The notes: generated by a model from the sequence alone, not told the origin. DNA of 64,000 nt from Brassica napus (GCF_020379485.1 NC_063452.1:58859338-58923337); one strand, 5' to 3'. Counted from the first letter of the stretch, positions 37,326 to 49,787 are shown. Made by a program: numbers and translations.

Positions 37326-37477
37326 AATCTAAAGCACTAACCAAGAGCTCTTGGTCTAGTAGTAATGAAACTTCAGCTATAGTTTTCCTCTTGGGTTTGA
37401 GTCGCCTTGGCCACTTTCCCATCTATAACTGTATGCCCGGATGGAAGGTCTCGTGGAGATTAATATAAGGCATTTTA
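37326..37477 (+). mobile_element. tRNA-derived SINE
   Basis: A-box-like TGGTCTAGTAGTAATGA near 37351 and B-box-like GGTTTGAGTCG at 37394-37404. Direct repeats TTTTCTAAA at 37317-37325 and 37478-37486 flank it and are a plausible 9-bp target duplication. No poly-A tail is preserved. Confidence 0.65.
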
Positions 37478-37520
37478 TTTTCTAAACTGCTTATGTTAGC
37501 TACGAACGCACACTCGGTTC

Positions 37521-37523
<3 letters not shown>

Positions 37524-37563
<40 letters not shown>
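37524..37563. repeat. (AT)n microsatellite
   Basis: About 20 uninterrupted AT dinucleotides followed by a short (GT)n. Likely length-polymorphic. Confidence 0.97.
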
Positions 37564-37571
<8 letters not shown>

Positions 37572-37888
37572 TGTGGAGACGTTGCACAGTAAAATATGCA
37601 GCGTCTGATTACACGTAAACAGTGTCGGTCCAACATTTTTGGATGTTCTAAGCCAAATTGTTTTATTAGGTTTTGACATTACATATTTTTGACTTTTTTT
37701 TTTGCTTTAAAGTACAAAGATACTGTCGAAAAAATGCAAAGAATTATTTATGAAAACGAAAAATAAATTAAAGACAACCCAGCTCAGCTAATCAAGTAGA
37801 TTTGTTTATATATATATAATATAAAAAACATGTCTTTATTTTTATATAATATAAATCAAACTATAATTTTATAAATTAATTAAATTTC
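37564..37888. other. AT-rich intergenic, nothing recognised
   Basis: About 325 bp without gene or repeat border, up to the gypsy target duplication. Confidence 0.5.
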
Positions 37889-37893
37889 ATTAA

Positions 37894-38235
37894 TAACAGA
37901 GCGGAAGTAGCTGAGGTAACCGATAAGACGAAAATAACGTTGAATTCCGAGAATGTCCGTTAACTAAGCCTTCTTAAAATCTGTTGAATTCTCAAAGAAT
38001 GCCCAGAAGCTAAGGTTTCAAGAGTGGATTTAAAACCAAAACTCTAAGTTTATATTAATATCAAATCAAAGGTAATTTGTAAATAAAACATAACCTCCAT
38101 ATATATAGACTCACACACGAGCTATATCAACTAGGAGTTGGAAAACAACTAAACCGACTTTAATAAAAGACATTAAGTAAAAAGGAAAACATTAACACCA
38201 AAATCAACGGGAAATAGGAAGTCTACGCTACATCA
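37894..38235 (-). repeat. Gypsy-G 3' LTR
   Basis: 342 bp, reading TGATGTAGCG at its sense start. The pol frame ends inside it with a TAG at 38223-38225. A TATATATA box lies near 38097-38110 on the minus strand. Confidence 0.9.
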
Positions 38236-41200
38236 GGTCCCCCCCGTACGGAAGATTTGTCTACGAATCCTGACATTGTAGCATCATCCGGTTCACACTT
38301 AAACAAATGCTTCACATTGAAAACGTCTGCAGTATGGACGTGAGGAGGAAGAGAAAGGCGATAAGCATTCGCATTGATCTTCTCGACTATCTCGACATGA
38401 CCTATCTTGCGGGGCTTGAGTTTGTTGTACTGACCGGTTGCAAAACGTTCCTTCGTTAAGACGGCCCAGACATGATCCTCGATGCTAAAATAAACTTCCC
38501 GACGATGTACATCAGCCGCGGCTTTTTATTGGGTTGCAGAGGCGACCAAGTTGCCGTGAGCGCGATCTTGCACCATTGAAAGCTCGGCCAGCATCTCTAC
38601 TGCACGTCCATGGAACTCCGATGGATTAGGAAGAGACGTCAATGCTAGCGGACCACGCGGAACATAACCATAGATAACCTTGAAGGGACTAAACCCGAGA
38701 CTCCGATTATGGGCGTGGTTATGTGCAAACTCAGCTTGACAGAAACAAGAATCCCAAGAACGAATGTTCTTGCCCACCAAACATCGAAGCATATTGCCCA
38801 ATGAACGATTTACCACCTCTGTCTGACCATGAGACTGAGGATGGTACGCGGAACTCATGTTTAAAATTTTCTTGAGAGGTTTCCACAGAGATCGCCAAAA
38901 GTGGTTGAGAAAGTGAGAGTCACGATCAGACACAATCGTCATTGGTAACCCATGAAGACGATAGACCTCGCGACAGAATAAAAGAGCCACCTGAACAGCA
39001 TCAGTCATTTTTTTACACAGAATGAAATGTACCATCTTTGAGACACGATCCACAACGACGAAGATAGAATCATTGCCCCGCTGTGTTCGAGGCAACCCCA
39101 ACACGAAGTCCATACTCAAGTCGGTCCATTGTTGTGTCGAGATCGGTAAAGGCATGTAAAGCCCTGCATTCGAAGCCTGGCCTTTGCCCTGTTGACACAC
39201 CGTGCACCGTGCCACAAACCTTTCGACATCACGGCGAAGAGTAGGCCAGAAGTAAGACTCGGCGACCAACTTTAAAGTTCTGTCCCGACCGACGTGTCCC
39301 TCGTTGTGGAGCTCGGTAATGATTTGTAATCTGAAACTACCAGACGTAACACATAACCGATTGTGGAGAAAAATAAAATTATCCACGAGCGAGTACTCAT
39401 TGACAACTCCTTGCGATAGGTCATTCCATATGGGCGCGAAGAAGGCATCTGACGCATATAGATCAGAAAGACACTCAAAGCTCGACACAGAGACTGTAAC
39501 GTTGCCACAAGGGAGTGACGACGAATCAAAGCATCAGCAACCTTATTCATCTTGCCCGACTGTTGTTTAATGACGAATGTAAACTGTTGAAGATAGGCCG
39601 TCCAAGAAGCATGTCTTGCAGAAATCTTGTCTTGCGTCCCTAAATACTTTAAGGCGACATGATCGGTGAACAAAACAAACTCTTTGTGTGCCAGATAATG
39701 CCTCCAATGCTTGATAGCTTGCACAATCGCATAAAACTCGATAACATACGTGCTATAACGAACCCTAGCGCCTGCCATCTTTTCACTGTAATAGGCAACA
39801 TGGCGGCCATGCTGACTTAAGACCGCATCGATACCCAGCTTGCTGGCATCACAATGAAGCTCGAAAGGTACCTCAAAATGTGGAAGGACCAGAATAGGGG
39901 CCGTGGTAAGCTTGAGCTTAATGAGCTCAAACGCACGAGAAGCTTCGGGCGTCCACTCAAACATTGTTTGCTTCATATAATCGGTTATTAGAGCCATAAT
40001 TGCACTGAAATTGTGGACGAACCTTCGGTAAAAAGATGTCAATCCATGGAAGCTTCATATCTCTGTAATGGTCGTTGGCGTGGGCCAAGAAGACACTGCC
40101 GCTACCTTCTGTGGATCGACGCGCAGTCCTGAGGCAGAGACGACGTATCCAAGAAACAAGACCTCTGAAACTCCAAACTCACATTTGTGTTGAGCAACGA
40201 ACAACTGTTCTCGGCGTAGTACTAGTAAAACCTCTCGGAGGTGAAGGAAGTGATCTTCGAGGGTCGAACTAAAAATAAGAATGTCATCAAAGTAAACCAC
40301 CACGAATTTAGCAATAAACGTCCGAAGAGCCTGATTCATGATGCGCATGAACGTACTCGGAGCGTTTGATAACCCAAAAGGCATTACCAACCACTCGAAC
40401 AATCCTTCCCTCGTCTTGAAAGCCGACTTCCATTCGTCCCCAGGTCGGATACGAATCTGGTGATAGCCACTCTTTAAATCCAATTTAGTGAACACTGAAG
40501 CTTTGCCGATTTGATCAAGAAGATCATCGAGGCGAGGAATCGGAAATCTGTATCGGGTTGTGATCTTGTTGATTGCTCTGCTATCGACGCACATCCACAA
40601 AGTTTTGTCTTTCTTTGGAATAAGTAGAGCCGGAACTGTGCAGGGACTTAGACTTTCGTGAACATATCCTTTAAAAAGTAGCTCATCTACCTGTCATCGC
40701 AATTCCTCGTGTTCCTCTTGACTCATGCGGTAATGTGCTCATTTAGGAAGCACTGAATTAAGTTCCAAATCGATATGGTGCTGTATATCTCTTAAAGGTG
40801 GTAATCCTGCCGGTAATTCCTATGGGAAAAGGTCCTTGAACTCGTCAAGTATGGGGGTGAATGAAGCAGGAACGGTCTCCTTATGAACTGGTGGCGGATC
40901 AGAGTGGCAACCAGAGCATAAAGAGGGCAGTCATCGCGAAGCTCACTTTCGAATTGTGCCTTGGATACAACAAGCTGACTTTTCTTGGATGTCGATTGTT
41001 CCTTGTTGATCACATAATCCGGTTCGGGAGCTGGAAGCAATGTGATTTTCCTTCCTTGAAACATAAACGAGTGTGTGTTATGTTTGCCGTTATGAACCAC
41101 CTCTCGATCATATTGCCATGGCCTTCCTAGGATGAGATGAGAACATCCATTGAAGCGATGTCACAATAAAGTGTGTCCTTGTAGAAAGAACCCACTGAAA

Positions 41201-42623
41201 ACGTTAACAACGTTCGTTGTGAGACAAAGACCTCGGCGCCGGTTTGCATCCAAAGGAGGTGATAGGGATGTGGGTGCGCTTATGTCGTTAAGGCAAGCTT
41301 ACGCACAGCCTCCTCTGAAACGACATTGGAGGAACAGCCGGAGTCAATAACAAATTTACACACTTTTCCTTTAATTGTACAGGTAGAGTTGAACAAAGCC
41401 GTCCGTTGCCAAGCTTCACTTGTCTGTGGGGCCATGCAATTCCTACGTATCAAAAGCATTGTTCCAGTGTCACCATTGACTTGCTCTTCATCGATATCAT
41501 CAAAACGTCCTTCTTCTTCATCATAGATAGGATCCCCAATAATGTCTCCTTCGTGTGCCAGCAGTCCATGCTGACCTTTATTAGGACATGCCGTTTGAAT
41601 GTGTCCTCGCTCCCCGCAAGTAAAACATCGTAGGGCATTAGGTCGAGACGGTCGTGCCTCTGCGTCCTGCGCCACAGGTTCAGTAGAACGGGTCGTTGTT
41701 CGTGTTCCTGTCGACGTGTCTAATGTATCGTCGGCGCTGATTGTGGTGTTGCGTTGTTTGTTGTTCCCTGTCCATTGATTAGGGCTGAAACGAGATTACT
41801 GCTCAACTAGTAGTGCTCGTTGTCGTGCTTCGGATATCGAACATGGATCAAATTGGTGTAACATCGTTTGTAGTTGGGGGCGTAATCCGGCGATGAACCT
41901 TGCGACCAATTGATCTTCCGAATCGTGGATGTCTATCCGAGTCATCATCTTATAAAATTCTGTTGAATAGTCTTCTACGGAACGATTTCCTTGACGAATG
42001 TTATGAAATTTTTGAAATAATAGACGTTCAAAGTTATATGGGATGAACGTCTTTCTCATGTGCTTCTTGAGTTTATCCCAAGAGGAAATTTTCTCTTTTC
42101 CCCGTCGAGTACGAGAAAGCTTAAGTTGACTCCACCAAGATGCGGCGTGGCTGCAGAATCTAGTAGCCACGAGAGGAACTTGTTAATCATTCGATACGTC
42201 TTTGAATTCCAAGAATTTGTCGACTGTGGCAAACCAATCCAGAAGGTCTTCCGGTTTAGATCCACCATTGAACTCGGGGATATCGAGTTTGATGCCCGAG
42301 GTCCAACGAATTTCATGATCGTTTCTGGGTTGACGAGCACGAGCTGTTTGGTGATTACGTTGCTGTTGTTGATTGTCGTTATATCCAAACAGGTTGTCCT
42401 CATCAGAGCCCTCCTCGTGTTCTTCGTAAACAAGGTTGTGGTGACAGTTGTTGCGTTGTTGCGGTGCTGCTTGAGCAGCGAGTGCTGTGTTTGCTGTAAA
42501 CGCTGCTTGAACTCTGGCTTGAACTGCATCAGCCATTGTTCGTCTCATATTGTCCTGAAAATTTTCTTGGAAATCTTCGAGGAATTGCTGCATCTGCGCC
42601 CAGTCATTAGGACGAGGTGCCAT
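38223..42623 (-). pseudogene. Gypsy-G gag-pol polyprotein
   Basis: Starts at ATG 42623. Gag with an Asp/Glu/Gln-rich N-terminus, capsid (WWSQLKLSRTRRGKEKISSW), zinc knuckle CFTCGERGHIQTAC near 41635, protease (FVIDSGCSSNVVS), reverse transcriptase ([16 protein letters not shown] near 40290), RNase H (HCDASKLGIDAVL) and integrase with its zinc region (CTVCQQGKG) and core (DLSMDFVLGLPR; IVSDRDSHF; HGQTEVVNR). The last part (RKIGHVEIVEKINANAYRL) runs into the LTR. Stops or frameshifts at several joints, for example near 42182, 41796, 40050 and 38526, inactivate it. No clear chromodomain. Confidence 0.88.
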
Positions 42624-42681
42624 TGAAATCGCAGATCGATAATCACAAAGAGAATTGTAATTAAATGTCTCTGATACCAAC

Positions 42682-43023
42682 TAACGGAGCAGAAATAGTT
42701 GAGGTAACCAATAACGCGAAGATAACATTGAATTCTGAGAATGCCCGTTAACTAAGCCTTCTTAAAATCTGTTGAATTCTCAAAGAATGCCCAAAAACTA
42801 AGGTTGCAAGAGTGGATTTAAAACCAAAACTCTAAGTTTATATTAATATCAAATCAAAGATAATTTGTAAATAAAACAGAACCTCCATATATATAGACTC
42901 ACACACGAGCTATATCAACTAGGAGTTGGAAAACAACTAAACCGACTTTAATAAAAGACATTAAGTAAAAAGGAAAACCTTAACACCAAAACCAACGGGA
43001 AATAGAAAGTCTACGCTACATCA
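42682..43023 (-). repeat. Gypsy-G 5' LTR
   Basis: 342 bp, aligned with 37894-38235 and ended by the primer site in the sense direction. Confidence 0.9.
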
Positions 43024-43028
43024 ATTAA

Positions 43029-43130
43029 TGACTGATAAACACAATATCAAGTTAACTGCATAGTAATATTAGTCAATGTTATCATAAACACTTCATTGTT
43101 ATCAATCATAACTTTAGTAAAAAAAAATTG
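43029..43130. other. Spacer between Gypsy-G and Copia-H
   Basis: About 100 bp of AT-rich sequence between the two target duplications. Nothing else is supported. Confidence 0.5.
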
Positions 43131-43135
43131 TTAAT

Positions 43136-43406
43136 TGTAGTAAACTTAAGGATTTAGAATCTGTAAGTTTTTATTTCATAATCATAAGTTGTTAACTTTT
43201 TTTTTAGAATCTGTAAATGTGCCCTTTATATATAGGAAATTACAAGATAGATAAAAGGAAATAGTATAAATCATAACCATAAAGGAAAAAGGAAAACAAG
43301 GTAGCCGCCTATCTCTCTTTGGCCGACTCTCTCTCCTCTCTCTCTCCTGCAGATTTGCCTCTAATGGACGGGCCGGTTATGGACATCCATCATATGATTT
43401 ATAACA
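43136..43406 (-). repeat. Copia-H 3' LTR
   Basis: 271 bp. Compared with the 5' LTR it has about 27 extra bases near 43187-43213, including a second copy of TTAGAATCTGTAA. Confidence 0.88.
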
Positions 43407-43548
43407 CACCCCTTGGATGCCATAACCATACATGGATTGTATACGCTTTGGATGTTGCCTCATTAAAACCTTTCCACGAAAGCCCAGTGGAACGAAACCA
43501 TGGTGAAGGAAAAATAGTATAACACGTATACTCCCCCTGTTCTGATCA

Positions 43549-46500
43549 TCACTGAAGATCCATCAGTCTACGCATTCCAATCTGAGGTGTGAGCTTCCTG
43601 AACGTAGAAGTCGGAAGTGATTTGGTGAACAGGTCGGCTGAGTTGTCACTGGAACGTTGAACCACTTGGACCTCACCAGCCTTTTTTAAATCGTGAGTGA
43701 AGAAGAACTTGGGCAAAATATGCTTTGTTCTATCTCCTTTGATGTAGCCATCTTTGAGCTGAGCAATGCATGTTGCATTGTCTTCATACATCACGGTCGG
43801 TTTCTTGCACTCGACCATCCCACAATCTGATCGGACATGTTGGGTCATCGACCTCAACCAGACACATTCGTGGCTGGCCTCATGTATGGCCAATATTTCC
43901 GAATGGTTCGAAGATGTGGCCGCGATCGTCTGCTCCATAGAACGCCATGATATGGCCGTACCTCCACGTGTAAAAGCATATCATGTCTGTGATCGAGCAT
44001 TGTGTGGATCTGATAGATAGCCTGCATCAGAAAAGCCAACTAAACCATCTTTGTTATGGTTAGTATAAAATAGACCCAAGTCTTCCGTTCCTTGTAGGTA
44101 ACGAAGAACATGTTTAATCTCGTTCCAGTGCTTTTGGTTCAGACAAGAGCCAAACCTAGATAGTAGGGTCACAGCAAAACTTATATCAGGCCGTGTGTAA
44201 GTTGCCAAGTACATTAAAGCTCCTATGGCACTGACATATGGCACTTCGGGACCTAGGAATTCTTCATCGTCCATCTTGGGACGAAATGGATCAGTGTCCA
44301 GGCCGAGAGACCTCACGACCATGGGACTGGACAGAGGATGGCAATAGGCCATATTGAACCTCTTGAGTACCTTTTCTGTATATGCCATCTGATGCACAAG
44401 GATTCCATCATTTATGTACACAAGTTGTAATCCCAAACAGAATTTTGTTTTTCCAAGATCTTTCATCTCGAATTCTTTCTTGAGGTATTCAACTGTTTGG
44501 GAAATCTCTCCAGATGTTCCTAGGATATTCAGATCATCAACATATACTGCTATGATCACGAATCCTTTATTTTTGAATTTCTTTATGAAAATACATGGAC
44601 TGATCGGATCATTTCTATATCCTTCTTTCACTAGGTATTCACTCATTCGATTGTACCACATCCGACTGGATTGTTTCAGTCCATAAAGAGATTTATGCAA
44701 CTTAATACAATGTTGTTCTCGAGAACTCTCTTTGCTTTTCAATTCAATACCTTCTGGAACTTTCATGTAAATTTCATTATCCAGTGGATCATATAAATAT
44801 GCGGTTACTACATCCATTAACCGCAGGTTTAAGTTTTCTCTTATGGCCAGACTTATCAGGAATCTGAAAGTTGTTGCATCCACCACAGGAGAATATGTTT
44901 TCTCATAATCGATTCCTGGTCTCTATGAGAATCCTTGTGCAACAAGCCGGGCTTTATACCTCACGACTTCACCATTTTCATTTCTTTTCCTCACAAAGAC
45001 CCATTTGTATCCAACTGGTTTTACATCAAATGGTGTTCGGATTATATGGCCGAAAACACCTCTCTTCTTTAAAGAGTTTAACTCCACGTTTATAGCTTCT
45101 TTCCATTTGATCCAATCTGATCGTTGAGTGCACTCATAAATAGACGTGGGTTCATGATCCTCGTTTAAATCCATAAGTTCAAGTGCTACATTGTATGAAA
45201 ATTTATCATCGATGTCGACATCCTTTCGGTTCCATTTTATCCCAGACAAGACATAGTTTATTGAGATCTCATTGTTATCAGAAACTTCAGTACCATGAAT
45301 CTTGGCGTCCCAAGAATCATTGTTTGGTACATCAGAGCCGGCCACATCAAGGGCATCAGGGTCGACCACGGCTGTGTCTCGGGATTTCGGATCAGCCGCG
45401 ACCGTGTCTCGGATATCATGTCCCTCGGTATCCATTTCAGCACCTTTCTTTGTTTTCCGAGGGTTCTTATCTTTGGAACCTATTGGTCTACCACATTTCA
45501 AACATTTTCTAGACTCCCTGGCAACTTGATTGTGTCCCTCTTGAACATCAATACGAATTGGTGCATTAGCAGCTGGTATATGTGACTTTGTCACTCTATT
45601 CGGGTCAGAAAAGGAATCTGGCAATTGATTAGCTAGCTTTTGTAAATGTATAATCTTTTGAACGTCTAGATCACATTCTTGAGTTCGAGGATCTTGCCAA
45701 GATATGGATATTTGATTCCATGATATTTCTTTTACCATTTTACTGCTATCTCCCTCTAATGTTGGAAGTTCGGATTCATTGAAATGACAATCCGCGTATC
45801 TAGCCTTAAACACATCACCCGTAATTGGCTCGAGATACTTTAAAATCGTGGGGGAATCAAATCCAACATATATCTTCATCCTCCTTTGAGGTCCCATCTT
45901 TGTTCTCTGTGGTGGAGCAATTGAAACATAAACGGCACAGCCGAATGTCTTAAGATGGGAAATGTCTGGCTCGTGACCCGTAAGCAATTGTGATGGGGAA
46001 TATTTTTGTTCACTAGATGGCCTGATGCGTATGAGCTCGGCCGCTTGAAGGACGGCGTGTCCCCACGCTGAGACTGGAAGTCTCGACCTCATGAGTAATG
46101 GTCGAGCTATGAGCTGTATGCGTTTTATAAATGATTCGGCCAAGCCGTTCTGTGTATGTACATGTGCCACGGAGTGTTCCACAGTTACCCCCATGGACAT
46201 AGAGTAATCATTAAACGCTTGGAAAGTGAACTCACCACCATTGTCAATACATATAGTCTTTAAAGGAAAATCTGGAAAATGAGCTCGTAATCGAATTATC
46301 TGAGTAAGCAATCTAGCAAATGCCAGGTTGCGGGTCGACAGGAGACAGACATGCGACCATCTAGTGGACGCATCAATAAGGACCATAAAATATCGAAATA
46401 TCCCACAAGGTGGGTGTATTGGTTCATAGATGTCTCCTTGAATTCTTTCCAGAAAGTTTATCGTTTCCTTAGTGACTTTGACTGGTGACGGCCTAGAAAT

Positions 46501-47133
46501 GAGTTTCCATTGGGAACAAGCAACACACGTTAGGTGCTTAGGGATAATTCGTTTCTCTTTAAGGGAATGACCGTTTGTGTTCAGGATCAGTTTACGCATT
46601 ATGGTCGAACCGGGATGGTCAAGCCGGTCGTGCCATAGAGTGAAATTGTCGATTGCCTCTTTGTTAAAAGTGGCATTGGCCTCGATCATACTGAGTTTAG
46701 CATGGTAAAGACCAGTAGATAGTGCGGGTATGGATTCTAAAACTTTCTTATGACCTTGGGCGATTTCAATGATCTGAAGGAACTCTTTGTTTCCTTCGCC
46801 CTTGGTTTCAATATGAAATCCATTCATTCGAATGTCTTTAAGGCTTAATAGACTTCTCTTAGAGTTGGGTGAATACAAAGCATCTGATATTTCAAGATGT
46901 GTGTCCATAGGCAACATGATATTAGCCTGACCGTGACCCTCTATGAGACTAGCTATACCCGCAATGGTGGAGATGTTGGCGTTTTTAAAGGTTAGGTTTA
47001 TGAAGTATCTCTTGTCTTTTAAGATCGTGTGGGTTGACCCACTGTCCACAACGAGTACATCCTTATTCTTGTTCATTTCTAAAACAAGATTCATAGGATG
47101 ATACTTAGAGACTTCATATATAAAATCATTCAT
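43549..47133 (-). pseudogene. Copia-H pol (protease, integrase, RT, RNase H)
   Basis: Starts at ATG 47133. Protease motif VVDSGSTHTI, integrase zinc region (LWHDRLDHPG; CVACSQWK), integrase core with all three acidic positions (QGDIYEP, CIDNGGEF, NGLAESF), a linker with KDKNPRKTKKG, then reverse transcriptase (YKARLVAQGFS; VYVDDLNILG) and RNase H (GFSDAGYLS; DNSADLFTKSLP). Two nonsense codons interrupt it: TAG at 44923-44925 (Gln of GFSQ, a C-to-T change) and TGA near 43978-43983. Otherwise the frame is continuous for over 1190 codons. It resembles Copia-A throughout, including EISINYV before the reverse transcriptase. Confidence 0.92.
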
Positions 47134-47237
47134 TTATTATTAAGTTTTAAAACAAGTTCAAAGAAATGACAAAATAGAAATGAAAAACACCCAAGCAAAG
47201 AACACAGAGTTTAGATTACAAATGTCGAAATCAATCT
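47134..47237 (-). other. Gag-pol spacer of Copia-H
   Basis: 104 bp between the gag stop and the pol ATG, T-rich in the sense direction, with stops in all frames. No clear GT-AG intron fits entirely within it. Copia elements usually encode one polyprotein, so this gap is unusual or a decay product. Confidence 0.6.
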
Positions 47238-48263
47238 TCAGTCTTTTAGACAATATGAAGTTTCATAATCCATAAGATCGTCCTTCTCATGATTGAAGTC
47301 ATTTTCATCATCTTGATAAGTCATATGGGCTTCAGGATTCTTCCCTTTTAAACTCTCTTGATAGAGGTCAACTAGATGCTTGGGAGTCCTACAAGTCTTA
47401 GCCCAATGATTTCCCATTCCACATCTATGGCACACTGATTTGGTTGAGTTGGTCGAGTGTTGAGGTTTGAATGAAGATCCACGGCCGTGACCATGAACTC
47501 TTACAAATGAGCCACGGTCACGCCCATGGTCTCTACCATGTTGATTCCCTCGCCCGCGGCTAAAGGAGCTTCGGCCATGGCCACATCCGTTTCTATTACC
47601 TCGACCACGGCCATGATGGCTGTTTCCTTGAACGTGATGGGATTCTTTATTGTCCTCAGTGGTGTGTGCTTCAGGTGGTGGTGCTGAGCCAGGAGGTCTC
47701 ATCTCACTGTTTCTCATCAATAATTCATTGTTCTGCTCAGCGAGCAAGATACAAGAAATAAGATTAGCATAGGTTTTGAAACCTTTCTCACGGTACTGTT
47801 GTTGTGACAGCACATTGCTTGTGTGGAAAGTGAAAAAGGTTTTCTCAAACATATCCTGATCCGTAATACTTTCACCACACAGTTTCAATTTTGAAACAAT
47901 CTTAAATAGTGTCGAGTTATACTCGTCCACGAACTTGTAGTCCTGGATTCTGATATTCCTCCAATCAAACCGAGCCTTTGGTAAGATCACCGTTCTCTGG
48001 TGATCATATCTCGATTTCAATTTTGTCCAAAGATCTAGTGGATTCTCAATGGTTAGATACTGATCTTTGAGACTCTCAGCTAGATGATGGCGAATGATCA
48101 AGATGGCTCTGTATCGATCTTTTTCACTGGTATTATTGTCCTCGGTGATACACTCACCGAGACCCTTGGATTTTAGGATGATCTTAGCATCAAGCGCCCA
48201 CTGAAGGTAATTATCTCCAGAGAGATTTAGGGCAGCAAAATCCAAGTTATTGATTTTCGACAT
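47238..48263 (-). CDS. Copia-H gag protein
   Basis: An uninterrupted 341-codon frame. The N-terminus (LDFAALNLSGDNYLQWALDA) is the usual Copia gag start, followed by a UBN2-like capsid region (DLWTKLKSRYDHQ; ARFDWRNIRIQDYKFVDEYN), then a Gly/Arg/His-rich stretch at about residues 217-265, and a CCHC knuckle (CHRCGMGNHWAKTC) near residues 278-291. The tail is acidic. It would form the particle shell and bind RNA. It remains intact although pol is not; it is transposon coding sequence, not a host gene. Confidence 0.88.
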   Translation of the reverse strand: MSKINNLDFAALNLSGDNYLQWALDAKIILKSKGLGECITEDNNTSEKDRYRAILIIRHHLAESLKDQYLTIENPLDLWTKLKSRYDHQRTVILPKARFDWRNIRIQDYKFVDEYNSTLFKIVSKLKLCGESITDQDMFEKTFFTFHTSNVLSQQQYREKGFKTYANLISCILLAEQNNELLMRNSEMRPPGSAPPPEAHTTEDNKESHHVQGNSHHGRGRGNRNGCGHGRSSFSRGRGNQHGRDHGRDRGSFVRVHGHGRGSSFKPQHSTNSTKSVCHRCGMGNHWAKTCRTPKHLVDLYQESLKGKNPEAHMTYQDDENDFNHEKDDLMDYETSYCLKD

Positions 48264-49543
48264 CTGAAATCATAGATTATATAATTTAGATCTTTTAGGA
48301 ATAATTTTAATGTTTAACTAAGTTTTTAAGTTTAAACAAGCAATCAAGCCTCACGGCCAGGATCTAAACCTCATGGCCAAGGTATATGTATGCAAGGTAA
48401 GCCACGCAGATATGGATGTAATCAGTTCGATCTTATGCATTTAGTTCATTGTGTAATTGCAATCCTAACATACATTGTTTCTATCGATTCATATGATGCA
48501 ATCAATACAAACAAACTCTCGATCAAGCAAAGAACAAGCCATACGGCTACTTGATTTTAATTCAATACCATTCCTAGAATAAGGTTCTAAGTGTAATTGC
48601 AATCAATCAATTGTGATTAGGTTATGTATGTATGCAACAAGGCCGCACAGCCACGAGGTATGATCAAGTCTAGAACAATTAACCTAGCATGCAGTTTCAA
48701 TTTCAACCAGACTATACAGTTTCAGATTCAGTATTAAAACAATCTAGACTAGGTTATTAGGGTTTCAGTTTAAACAAGCCAAACAATTTCAATTCATTCA
48801 GATTCGAGTTTAAACAATCTTAGCAACAGTTCTAGGTGATCAAATCAATCAATCAAGATTTCAAATTCAAACAATCAAAACCGATTTTCAAAATTAGGTT
48901 TTAGGGTTTCGATTTGATCTTAGATCAAAGGAGTTTGATTTGAGATTCAAAATCATCAAGGATTTCGATTTTAATTGAACAATAGATCAATCTCGATTTA
49001 GGGTTTGGGGTATCGAACTTTTAGAGCTTCGATTTACTCATTAGGGTTTGATCTATTATCCTATGGCTTTTATCATCAAGATTAGGTTTTATGGTTTCAT
49101 TCTTTATCAATCAACTCAATTCGATTCATATGTTCTTAGAATTCGAATTACCTTTAGCTTAGTTGATTGTTGAAACCGGACCACCAAAGAATGAACCTCG
49201 AGCTGGACTGGACGCGAGCTGGCTTGGACGCGAGCTGGATGCGAACGGATTGAGGCTGAGGTCGCGAGCGGCTGATCGGGGACGCGAGCTGTTTGCTATC
49301 GGATCGCGAGCGGCTCTGATGCGAACGGGACACTTGCTGTCTGGAACGCGAGCTGGATGCGAGATGGGGCTGAGTTCGTATAGAATCAGGAACACCTTGG
49401 GGCTGGAGCTGATCGGGGACGTGAGCTAGAACAAGAGATGCGATCAGATTAGGGTTCGTCGGATACGCCGGCTACGGTTAGGGTTTTAGGGTTTATCGAT
49501 TTTGTTTTGGCTCAGAGTGTTTTAGAGTTTCGTGTTGATAACG
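48264..49543 (-). other. Copia-H 5' leader
   Basis: About 1.28 kb between the 5' LTR and gag, non-coding. The segment 49195-49440 is GC- and CpG-rich with about seven irregular copies of GACGCGAGCTGG or GCGAGCGG-like motifs. The rest (48270-49130) is rich in CAATCAA and TTCAATT motifs. Confidence 0.7.
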
Positions 49544-49787
49544 TGTTGCAAACTTAAGGATTTAGAATCTGTAAGTTCTTATTTCATAATCATAAAGTGT
49601 GCGCTTTATATATAGGGAATTACATGATAAATAAAAGGAAAGAGTACAAATCATAAACATAAAGGAAAAAGGAAAACAAGGTAACCGCCTATCTCTCTTT
49701 GGCCGACTCTCTCTCCTCTCTCTCTCCTGCGGATTGGGCCTCTAATGGACGGGCCGGTTACGGACATCCATCATATGATTTATAACA
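49544..49787 (-). repeat. Copia-H 5' LTR
   Basis: 244 bp, with a TATATAAA box on the minus strand at about 49605-49612. It is followed in sense by the CGTTATCAACACGA sequence. Confidence 0.88.

Larger units (their letters stand above)
37894..43023 (-). mobile_element. Gypsy-G, decayed Ty3/gypsy element
   Basis: A 5.13-kb element on the minus strand, flanked by ATTAA at 37889-37893 and 43024-43028. Both LTRs are 342 bp and differ at about 19 positions by eye (5-6%), mostly transitions. Primer site TGGTATCAGAGA (minus strand, 42668-42679) matches initiator tRNA-Met, and a polypurine tract (GGGGGGGACC) precedes the 3' LTR. Domain order gag, protease, reverse transcriptase, RNase H, integrase is Ty3/gypsy. 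The lineage within gypsy is not certain. Confidence 0.92.
43136..49787 (-). mobile_element. Copia-H, mostly preserved Copia element
   Basis: A 6.65-kb Ty1/copia element on the minus strand with target duplication TTAAT (43131-43135 and 49788-49792). LTRs are 43136-43406 (3') and 49544-49787 (5'). After the 5' LTR comes CGTTATCAACACGA, the same 14 bases as in Copia-A. The 5' leader is long (48264-49543). Gag and pol are separate frames 104 bp apart. It is related to Copia-A but better preserved: few stops remain. It is inserted about 100 bp beyond Gypsy-G. Confidence 0.93.

Noticed and set aside
38240..38520. Chromodomain at the end of the Gypsy-G integrase
   Set aside because: The C-terminal part matches the usual post-integrase region, but I see no chromodomain aromatic pattern before the LTR.
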